DNA of 42,421 nucleotides, from contig JAEUQE010000049.1 in NCBI GenBank assembly GCA_016789785.1, positions 1 to 42,421 of the forward strand, in the 5' to 3' direction. Every line of letters starts with the position of its first letter. The first letter of the stretch is position 1. Made by a program: the position numbers and the translations under genes. Under the pieces are notes generated by a model. That model was given only the letters and a program-made list of their open reading frames with translations, searched no databases and was not told the origin of the DNA. Positions 24,788 to 32,800 of the stretch are shown here, piece by piece. The DNA is from Bryobacterales bacterium. GTDB lineage: Bacteria; Acidobacteriota; Terriglobia; Bryobacterales; Bryobacteraceae.

Positions 24788-27379
24788 ATGAAGACTATTC
24801 TTCGCGTGTCGCTTATTTTGTCGGGCGTGATACCTTTGTACTGCCAGTCCTTTTCCGATGTTGCCTACTACCATGAATTTTACGGTACAGTTGACCTCAT
24901 GTACCAGCGCGGCATTGCCGCGGGATGTGCGGAGAACCCCCTGCGCTACTGCCCTGGTGACGTACTGAAGCGCTGGCAAGGTGCGATATTCATTGTTAGG
25001 GCGCTGTACAGTAAGTTGAACTCGAACGGTGACCCGGATTCCTTCCCGTATCCCACAGCGCCATATTTCACCGATGTTCCGTTTTTCAACTATGATAATC
25101 CCCTCTCTACGCCAAATGGACACCCAGCTTTCAAATACATCCAGAAGATTCGGGAGTTGGGAATAACGAGTGGCTGCTCTGCGACCGCCTTTTGCCCCGA
25201 TTCGGTTTTTGAGAACTTCCAGATCGCGATCTTCACGGTCAGGGCGCGCCAGTTACTGGATGGACAGGCGATCCACGAACCTGTTTGTAACGCAAGCATT
25301 CGGGAGTACAATGCCGGAATGCAGAGCTGTACGGATCGATACTTCAACGATGTCGACAGCAGTGTATGGTACTTTCCGTACGTGCAGAAGGCGTTCGAAC
25401 TCGTGAGTCCGGCAATAACGACCAGCTATTGCGGAGTCAGTTGGTTCTGTCCAGAAGTCGTCATCAACGGTGCAAATGCAATTATGCGACGGGGTGACAT
25501 TAGTACGTACCTGGTTTACGGCATTTGGGGGCAGGGCGCGCGCGCCCCAGACTACTCTGGAGGTTTTGGTGGAGGAACGTTGCCGTCCTTCAACAGGGAG
25601 AATTCATGCTCAATCGTCACCAGAGTTTCGGCCGAGTACATTAACCCAGTGACACAAGACGACATGTTCGTGGAGATGGGTGCGTGGGCCGAGGGCTTGG
25701 ATGCGTTTGACTGGAACGTTGCGGTCCACAGCCCGGAACTCAGACGAGACGGCAACACGGTGTTCACGAAGGACGGTACAGGGCTTAAGCAGGTGTTGGC
25801 GTACGTGAAGTTTCCGAATATGGACCCGGGGCGCGGTCGCCTGACAGTTCATGGCCAGTATCAATGGAAGAGCGCTTGCGGACAGGATGAAAGGAATCCG
25901 ACCCAAGGGCCAGGCCAGGTCAGTCCTCCCTTCGACGTTCCCACCACGCTTAGCGCTTCCCCGGCTTTCATCACGGCAGGCAACACAGGGCAACAGTCGT
26001 TTTCTTTGAATGGCGAGAACCTGGGGGCCGGGGTAAGTGCGTATGAATTCTCTAACCATGGCAGTCTTCAGGTCGAAGAAGCGGTTCATTCCCCTCCTTC
26101 AACGATCAACTTCCGAGTTCGCCTACCATCTGGATACACGGCGCGTACGATTTCTGCCAGGGTCTGGGTCAATCTCTCCCCCGGGATGTTTCCAACCAAG
26201 TTCGTCCCGGTCCACGTTGTGGACGGCACACCAACGATCACGGGGCTGTCGCCTGACGAGTTCAATGCCGGGTCAAATGTCACGGTGACGATATCGGGCA
26301 GCAATTTTGGGACCCAGCAGCCCTCACTCGAAATCACGGCTGGCCCGGCAACTACGGGCACCATCTCCTATTCGCTGCAATCATGGAGTCAGAATACGAT
26401 TGTCGCCACCTTTTTCGTTTCGTCGGACGCGTCCGGTGACTTCAATGTCGTAGTCGTGTCACGCGGAACGGTGGCAAGTGGATTCCAATCTGCTCCGCAG
26501 GGCCAGACTCAGAATCGGAGTGCTCCCCGTACCGCCCGCTCTGCAATCAGTTGCGACAGCTTCGCCTTCCCCTTGAATACCTTTCATCCGGTACCAATCG
26601 GAAACGACGATCCCGCACATCTTCCGGTTTACAATCCAGCAGTGATGCGTGCATCGTCGACAGCGACCTTTTGGGCGACGCGGTCTCCGGAGAACTGCAC
26701 CATCAACTGGAACGTTTCCGGTAGCCAAGGTGCATACCTAACACCGGTTCCGGGACAGCCCAATCTGATTCGGGTTACGACAGGTCCTGGGCCGGCTACC
26801 ATAACGGTCACGGCACAGACTCCTCGACCGCCAGCCTCACTTCCCGTAGTTGTTCCAGTAGTTCAGGAGAAGGTGATTCCGATCCGATTCGTGGTGGTCC
26901 GGGACTCCAGCGGTAACAATGCGGCGGCAACCTTGGCTCGGGTGCAGCGAGACTTCGAGGCTGCCAACAAGTTATGGGAGCAGGCAGGAATCCGGTTCGA
27001 ATGGACCAATGCTCCCGACGGGCAACCGATCCGGTATGTGGACAATACCGAGTACTTAGAGGCGGACCCATTCGACCGCGCCGAGTTGGTAGATACCTAT
27101 CAGAACACTGGAGGGTTTGAGGCCTACTATGTCAGGGTCTGTACGCAGGATGCGGATGGAGAGTATGGTGGCCTTTGGTCGCAGTGGGGCATCTTCGTAT
27201 GTGGAGAAGATACCTCGAGCAGGGTTCTCTCGCATGAGTTAGGACACTCTCTAATCGGGCTTGGACACCAGGGGTCATCGATATTTCTGATGTACCACGC
27301 GGATGCCCGCCATAACAGCGACATTACTGTTAGTGAACACAGTACGATGGTCTCGAGGGCCGTATACTCGCATCAATAG
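24788..27379 (+). CDS. Secreted SLH/TIG protein with C-terminal metzincin-like protease domain
   Basis: The start at 24788 has a GGGAGG site and a signal peptide (MKTILRVSLILSGVIPLYCQ), giving 863 residues. Three SLH-like repeats follow at about 22-80, 92-155 and 184-245. They show F(S/T/N)DV openings and paired-Cys segments such as GCSATAFCPDSVFENFQIAI. A beta-rich part includes a TIG/IPT fold at about 479-560 (ITGLSPDEFNAGSNVTVTIS). The last 170 residues look like a zinc protease: VIPIRFVVVRD, then HELGHSLIGLGH (His816, Glu817, His820, His827) and a Met-turn candidate, FLMYHADAR. The zinc motif has one residue more than the standard HExxHxxGxxH. An envelope-attached or released protease is inferred. 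It sits between two short co-directional genes. Confidence 0.75.
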   Translation: MKTILRVSLILSGVIPLYCQSFSDVAYYHEFYGTVDLMYQRGIAAGCAENPLRYCPGDVLKRWQGAIFIVRALYSKLNSNGDPDSFPYPTAPYFTDVPFFNYDNPLSTPNGHPAFKYIQKIRELGITSGCSATAFCPDSVFENFQIAIFTVRARQLLDGQAIHEPVCNASIREYNAGMQSCTDRYFNDVDSSVWYFPYVQKAFELVSPAITTSYCGVSWFCPEVVINGANAIMRRGDISTYLVYGIWGQGARAPDYSGGFGGGTLPSFNRENSCSIVTRVSAEYINPVTQDDMFVEMGAWAEGLDAFDWNVAVHSPELRRDGNTVFTKDGTGLKQVLAYVKFPNMDPGRGRLTVHGQYQWKSACGQDERNPTQGPGQVSPPFDVPTTLSASPAFITAGNTGQQSFSLNGENLGAGVSAYEFSNHGSLQVEEAVHSPPSTINFRVRLPSGYTARTISARVWVNLSPGMFPTKFVPVHVVDGTPTITGLSPDEFNAGSNVTVTISGSNFGTQQPSLEITAGPATTGTISYSLQSWSQNTIVATFFVSSDASGDFNVVVVSRGTVASGFQSAPQGQTQNRSAPRTARSAISCDSFAFPLNTFHPVPIGNDDPAHLPVYNPAVMRASSTATFWATRSPENCTINWNVSGSQGAYLTPVPGQPNLIRVTTGPGPATITVTAQTPRPPASLPVVVPVVQEKVIPIRFVVVRDSSGNNAAATLARVQRDFEAANKLWEQAGIRFEWTNAPDGQPIRYVDNTEYLEADPFDRAELVDTYQNTGGFEAYYVRVCTQDADGEYGGLWSQWGIFVCGEDTSSRVLSHELGHSLIGLGHQGSSIFLMYHADARHNSDITVSEHSTMVSRAVYSHQ

Positions 27380-27389
27380 GTGAAGAGTC

Positions 27390-27992
27390 ATGTTCTTAAG
27401 AATGAGTGTGAAGATCATATTATTCCTGGTCGCTCAAGTGTGTCTTGGGCAGATCAACGCTCCGCGGCTGGCCGAGGTTGAGGAGCGCGTATTAGATGCG
27501 CTTCTCATCATCGAACCGCCCGACAGCGGTATTCTGGCCGTCGTGAAAGCGGCAGGCCCCCCGGACTTGGTGAAAGCTGCGGTGTTGAAGATACTAGACG
27601 AAAGCTATCCCGTAACACAGAACAAGGGTATGACGCTGAGGAGAGTAATTGGTGTGATCGGCGGTCTGAAGTTCCGTGAGGCTATTCCGAAGATCCAATT
27701 GGTGCTCCGCGATAGCGCGTTGTACCAGCCCACTCGCGCGTCTGCGGCTAGGAGCCTTGGACGGATCGACCCAGAAGGAAGCAAGCAGATCCTGATCGAT
27801 GCATTCGACGCCTGCACTCCCCTGGAGTTTGAAGTACGAATTGCCATCGCGGAAGCACTAGCCGAGACCCGTGACCGCACCGTGCTGGCCAAACTTGAAA
27901 CTTGGGCCCGAGGCGAGCCGCAGGGCAGTTTCGAGCGCAGGAACTTCGATCGTATCGTGTCGGCCATGCGGATGAAACTCCAGCGCAACTGA
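27390..27992 (+). CDS. Secreted HEAT-repeat-like protein
   Basis: The 200-residue protein starts 10 bp after the metzincin-like gene and is probably in the same operon. The N-terminus is a signal peptide (MFLRMSVKIILFLVAQVCLG then QIN). The rest is helical, with HEAT-like units such as AIPKIQLVLRDSALYQPTRA followed by SAARSLGRIDPEGSKQILID, then VRIAIAEALAETRDRTVLAK. Proteins of this kind usually bind other proteins. A role as partner, chaperone or inhibitor of the neighbouring protease is only a positional inference. The ribosome site (GGTGAAGAG) is weak. Confidence 0.6.
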   Translation: MFLRMSVKIILFLVAQVCLGQINAPRLAEVEERVLDALLIIEPPDSGILAVVKAAGPPDLVKAAVLKILDESYPVTQNKGMTLRRVIGVIGGLKFREAIPKIQLVLRDSALYQPTRASAARSLGRIDPEGSKQILIDAFDACTPLEFEVRIAIAEALAETRDRTVLAKLETWARGEPQGSFERRNFDRIVSAMRMKLQRN

Positions 27993-28079
27993 CGGTTTGC
28001 GGAGTGTGATTGTGAGCGGTGCTGTATCTGGCGCCCAGAAAAAGGCATGTTGCAGTGCCGCTCCAGAAATGCTTCGCGT

Positions 28080-28363
28080 CCCGCCGCGGACACTTACTTC
28101 GGAGGAACCCATGGCGCCGCTCCGCTGGAGCGCGGATGGCGAATGGTTATATGTGCAGCACTTACGCAGTTACACGGGTTTGCCCGCAAGGGTCTCCCGC
28201 ATCCATGTGAAATCAGGCGCCCGCGAGTTGTGGAAGAACCTCGCCCTCGGACACGATGGGTGTCACCGATGTCACCGGTGTCGCGATCTCGCGCGATGGC
28301 GGTTCCTACGCTTACAGTTACCGCCGTACCCTCTCCGACCTCTACACCGTCGACGGCTGGTAA
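28080..28363 (+). pseudogene. 3' fragment of a winged-helix/propeller regulator gene
   Basis: This is a diverged copy of the last 94 codons of the gene ending at 23979. It has RTLTSEEPMAPLRWSADGEW and SYTGLPARVSRIHVKSGARE in one frame. After a one-base slip near 28242, MGVTDVTGVAISRDGGSYAY then SYRRTLSDLYTVDGW follow in the next frame, to TAA at 28361. It lacks any 5' part. Either a second, paralogous regulator once stood here and lost its front, or the 3' end was duplicated when the island arrived. Confidence 0.85.
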
Positions 28364-28550
28364 CGCAGGCTTTAAGCCTGCCGCACCGAGAATCGTCTCG
28401 GCGCAGGGCGAGGTGAACGAGAATGCGCGACCAGTGAGGTACTGCGAGCCAACCGCCCTTCGGCCGAGCGCTTCTGATCGAGGGGCGATTCGTCGGCCCC
28501 GAAGCACGAGCCTCGACAGCATTGTCCAGGCAGCCTGGAGGCTGCGCTAC
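28364..28550. repeat. Dispersed intergenic repeat, copy B, bounded by palindromes
   Basis: It begins directly after the pseudogene stop with a 17-base palindrome at 28365-28381 (GCAGGCTT-T-AAGCCTGC). It ends near a hairpin at 28530-28545 (GCAGCC-TGGA-GGCTGC). The part to 28497 resembles 20333-20486. It has the look of a small non-autonomous intergenic element. The rest of the gap to 28616 shows no gene. Confidence 0.55.
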
Positions 28551-28616
28551 CGCTGGCGCCGATCCCCGTTCCTTTTGCTCGACGGAGTTACGATAAGCCC
28601 GCGGTGCGCCGGCGCC

Positions 28617-28859
28617 TTATCCGATCGCCAACCCGCAGTGGTACGAACTTGCCAACTGCGCGCTCATCGCGCCCGCGGTCGTCACGACCGTCGCTGTGCC
28701 CAGCACGGACAGAAAACGTTTCACTTCCACGAGCTGTTTCCGGCAATAAGCGCATTCTTCCAGGTGCTCTTCCAGTTCGCCGCACTCCATCAACTCCCCC
28801 TGGGAATACATCTGGAGCGCCCTTTCCGTAAGGTGGCTGGTTCTCGTAAAAAGTTGCAT
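28617..28859 (-). CDS. Small putative zinc-finger (anti-sigma-like) protein
   Basis: The start at 28859 has a GAGGGAG site and gives 80 residues; a longer frame from 28916 is unlikely. The block ELEEHLEECAYCRKQLVEVK contains His-x3-Cys-x2-Cys, the zinc-binding core seen in ZAS anti-sigma factors. An upstream conserved-looking segment is HLTERALQMYSQGEL. The C-terminus is weakly hydrophobic (FLSVLGTATVVTTAGAMSAQ) and could be a membrane segment. In Acidobacteria such small finger proteins are frequent outside sigma operons. No sigma gene is adjacent, so an anti-sigma role is possible but unproven. Confidence 0.65.
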   Translation of the reverse strand: MQLFTRTSHLTERALQMYSQGELMECGELEEHLEECAYCRKQLVEVKRFLSVLGTATVVTTAGAMSAQLASSYHCGLAIG

Positions 28860-29142
28860 CTGTCTACTCCCTCGTTGGCGTTGTGCTCGCCCAATGCCAG
28901 AGTAGAGCGTTGACAAACGTACTTCAATTGGACGCTAGTACCGATTTTGAAATGAATCGCGAGTGCCAGGGTCTTCAGGTGCTGCCCTTAGTACGGTTTC
29001 TTGCGTGGGTACCAGCCCCGGCTCGCCACATGGCGCGTAGCCCGCACCCAGCCTCCCGCCAGCGCCCAAATCCGCGCCCGGCTCAGGCACGAGACCGAAG
29101 CCATTCCCCACGCCCGCCACTTCGTCCGCAGCAGCCCCCGGC

Positions 29143-29547
29143 TCAGCGATCCTTCTGTTCCTGCAGAAAGCTCAGAATGTCGAAACGTTTGATTTCCCGG
29201 TTCGGAAAGAAGCTGTTCACCGCGCTCTGCTCGTCGTCAAAGACCTCGAAAACCGTCGTCAGCTTCGTCAACACCAGCAGTTCGATATTGCGCTTGCTCA
29301 GATTGAGCAGTTTCAACATCCCGCCCTGCTTCTTCACACTGGTGAACGTGATCACCAGCGACCCAAGCCCCGACGAGTCGATGTACTCCACCTCAGCCAG
29401 GTTGAGAATGACGTGCCGCGTCCCCGCCCCGATGGCGTTCGTCAGCGTTTCCCGCAAAAACTGGACGGGCTCGCCGCCAACCAGACGGCCCTTGAGGTCG
29501 AAGATCGACACGCCGTCCTTCTCTCTTCGTTGCAGTTCCAGGTCCAT
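29143..29547 (-). CDS. STAS-domain anti-sigma factor antagonist
   Basis: The 134-residue protein is a SpoIIAA/RsbV-type STAS domain that binds an anti-sigma kinase and is controlled by serine phosphorylation. Motifs are IFDLKGRLVGGEP, VILNLAEVEYIDSSGLGSLV (target Ser58 in the DSSG segment) and FTSVKKQGGMLKLLNLSKRN. A tail of about 20 residues (REIKRFDILSFLQEQ) extends past the usual domain end. The ATG at 29547 has GGGGACTTC just upstream as a weak site. No partner kinase or phosphatase is in the window. Confidence 0.88.
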   Translation of the reverse strand: MDLELQRREKDGVSIFDLKGRLVGGEPVQFLRETLTNAIGAGTRHVILNLAEVEYIDSSGLGSLVITFTSVKKQGGMLKLLNLSKRNIELLVLTKLTTVFEVFDDEQSAVNSFFPNREIKRFDILSFLQEQKDR

Positions 29548-29675
29548 GAAGTCCCCTATTGTATCCCAGAACCTGAGTGGCGAGAATCACCGGGCGCCGT
29601 CGTACCACATCGGTTCTGGATCCGTAGTGATCCTCCTCCCGGCCAAGCGCCGGTCCTTCGAACCGGGTGGCGGAA

Positions 29676-29803
29676 GCGCGAAAGCCCGGCAACTGGCTGT
29701 AGCGCTCGAACACGACTTGATTGCTGTCAGGGATCACGACCCAGAAAGTCCGGTCGCGACAGTTAGCCAAAACAGCGACGACCGGCGCTGTTACCGGGAT
29801 GGA
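29676..29803 (-). pseudogene. Remnant of a membrane-protein paralogue with a large internal deletion
   Basis: Read on the minus strand, the segment encodes VTAPVVAVLANC joined directly to RDRTFWVVIPDSNQVVFERY. The first part matches the N-terminus (VAAPVSAVLANC) and the second the C-terminus (RDRKFWVVIPDRNPIVFEPY) of the membrane protein at 35906-37633. Similarity continues about 15 bp past the stop position, where the stop itself is lost (TAG to TTG). About 1.57 kb present in the other copy is missing at the junction near 29760. Confidence 0.8.
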
Positions 29804-29808
29804 TCAGT

Positions 29809-29846
29809 AGTCCGGATGACGTTCGACGCAGAAAGTCATCCGGACT
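29809..29846 (-). terminator. Perfect 12-bp inverted repeat after the giant gene
   Basis: AGTCCGGATGAC at 29809-29820 pairs perfectly with GTCATCCGGACT at 29835-29846 across a 14-base loop. It begins 15 bp beyond the stop of the minus-strand giant gene. No T-run follows on the minus strand, so it is not a standard intrinsic terminator. It may still terminate or stabilise the transcript, or bind a protein. Confidence 0.5.
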
Positions 29847-29861
29847 TCACAGGGCGCGCGG

Positions 29862-32800
29862 CTATCTCCCGAAGTAACCACTCACTTCCAGAACCACATG
29901 CGTCCGGCGAAACGCATACAAGTCGATGGAACCGTCGCTACCCGCGGGAATGATCGCCGAGTTTGTCGCGATCTGGCCCTGAAACGCGTTGAGCACCGAT
30001 GCGTTCGGCCGCGCTTGGCCGGTCGGCCACAGCGTGAGGAACGGCATCGGCGACCCGTTTGGCAGGGCCGTCGCGTTGAGCACGTAGCCGCGAGCCGTAG
30101 TGGGAATTCCAGCGCACGAAGAGCGGGGAATGGCAATGGTACGGGAGCTGTCGTCGGCGAAGATTGGACCTCCGTACGCCCCCGCGGCGTTTCGGGTGTC
30201 ACTGACCCGGCATTGTGTTACAGGAAAGTAGAACAGCCCTTGCCCGTTGTCGGGCGCATAGTAGCCGTTGATGTCGATAATGAAATCGCTCCGGTTGAAT
30301 GCAAGAACGTCAACACTGCCATCGCCGCTCGCGGGGACGATCACACTGTTGGCAAGCACGCGGCCAGAGGGCGAATTGATGTAGGAGATGTTCGGCTGAC
30401 CAGTCCCTGCCGGCCACGCTGTCAGGTACTGCAGTGGGCCCTCAGGCACAGCCGTGATGGTCACGGAATAGGCAGCGGCTCCGGCGGGAATCGGACACAG
30501 GGTGGACGCAGGAAAACGAAACCGCCTGGCTTGGTTCGCATTCAGTGACGGCGGGCCGAACGGCCCGGGCGGGGACCGGTAGTCAATCCGTGTCTCGACG
30601 ACGCGGCATGGCGTAAGCGGGTAGTAGGCGAGATTGGGGACGTTGGTGTCGTCGGTGTAATAGCCGCTGATGTCGATGATCATGTCGGCGTCGTTGGAGG
30701 CATAGACCTGAATCGCGCCGTTGCCGGCTTTCACAATGGCCGAGTTCGCCACAATCTGCCCGTCGGGGGAACGGGCCGTCCAGTATTCCGGCCGGGACTC
30801 GCCCCCGGGCCAGATGGTGACGAAATCCAACCCCCCACGAGGCACCAGCGTGATGTTGACCACATAGGCCTTGGCTGTTGCCGGCAGGCGGCAGACATTG
30901 GATTGCGCCATTGCCAGCGTTCGGGTTTCGCCGGAGCGGATGTAGGGTGGACCAAACGCTCCCGTGCGTCCTTCAAAGTTATACTCGGGACGTGTTTCCA
31001 TTACGCGGCACGGACTGATCGCCACAAAGCGCAGTCCCGCTGACGAGCCCGGTGGCGGCGCCGACGACGGCTGACTCACCTCCACCCGCTGACCCATCAC
31101 TTCCAAGAAACCCTGCCGGGCGAACGCGGCCGCATTCACCTGCGCCGAAAGCGTGAGCGAGCTTGGTCCAGTCCCGGTTGTGGCCGACGTGATCCTCAGC
31201 CAATCTGTAAGGCTCAATGCCTCCCACGCGCACCCGGCGCCCGTTTGTAGCGCAATCTGAACGGTACCTCCGTTGGCCGGCATCGAGACTGTCGATGGGC
31301 TGAAGCCCGTTGTACAGCCTGCCGCTGACTGTGTCATACGCACGATCCGATCGCCAATATTTACGTTCCCCTCGCGAGCGGGACCTTGATTGGCGCTCAT
31401 CGAGAGGTTTAGCGTGACACTGCCGCGGTAGGGGCCTTGTGGCGATATCTGGACCCAGGCGGGCCGGTTCGGAATGGTCCATTCACAGGTTGGCCCCGTT
31501 GTCACGCTCACCGAAGCCGACGATCCGCCGGCGGAGCCAGTGACCGTTCCGCGCCCGACGGAGAGTGCACACTCCGCGGTGTCGATCGCCGTCTGCGTGC
31601 TGTTATTGGTCAGGTCGGGATCGGGCTGAGAGCCTCCGATCGATGCGACATTAATGATCGTGGTGGCTCCGCAATTTGGGCAATTCGGAAGCCCGCTCAC
31701 CCCAGCAGTGACACTGGCGTTGACCCGGTCGCCGCCCGCCATCGTGCCGACGTTCACCCGTACTTCGGAGCCGTTCACGGAGCAGGTTCCGCGGTTGGTG
31801 AAGCATATGGGGTTTTCAAGCCCCGGCGGGAGGTTGTTGCGGACGATGACGCTATCTGCCTGCCGGTCGGAGTCGTTCACGAGAACGTAGTTAAACGTCG
31901 CGGAGCTACCCACTGCTACCGGAGTCCGGATCTCCGCTGGTCTGGACCCGCTCTGCACCAGGCCGCTGATGCGAAGATTCACTGAGCCAGAGCTGGTTTC
32001 CGGATCCGCGAACCGGGGCAGAGGCGCGGTGCGGCTGGCAATGGTTGTCTCATTGAGCGGCGCCAGCTTTGCATCAAACAGCAGTTGTTCAAACTGGGCC
32101 TGAGTTGCGTTTTCAACGAGAATGACGATTTGGGCGGACTCAATGAGAACCGGGTCTTCCTCCAGAACCTCATAGGTGGCCCAGCCCGTGCCGCTGGTCA
32201 GCGGAACTTGCGCGTAGGCTCCGTACTGCCGGACGAGCGACTGGATGGAGCTTTCGCCAGAGCCATCCGTGTTGAAGCTCACAAGCCGGAGTCTGCCGAA
32301 ACTCGCGCTAACTGGAACCAGGATGGATACTCCGCTGCCCGCTCGGGAGATCCGGACACGGAGGCGCGTTCCTGTGTTGGCCTGACCGGGACCGGCTTCG
32401 GAACTGGAGGTCTTGAAGACATTCGGGAATGCCTCCTGAACAAACAGCGTCTGGACGCGAGAAGCGGGGCTCGGCAGGGCGACAACTGAGATCGGCGGCT
32501 TGGACTGACCAGCCACGCGAACCGGGTTTGTCACCACAACTCGAACTGGCGATCGAACTGTGACCGTCGCCTTGACATCGATACCCGACGCCGAGGAACC
32601 CAGGCTCGAAACGTCGGCGCGGAGACCCGTGATACGAAAACGGCGCGAGATGGATGCTTCTCCCGCGGAGAGCACAACTCCTGGAAAGCGCACGGCATTG
32701 ACTCCGTCCACGGTTCCCGCATAGGAAGTGGTCCCTGGACCCGTGAGAACCGCATCGCTTGTCTCGCCGGGATCTCTCAACCGGTTCGTGAAGTTAGCAT

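Noticed and set aside
31437..31985. Plus-strand open frames opposite the giant BACON gene
   Set aside because: They lack domains and follow from codon structure on the other strand.
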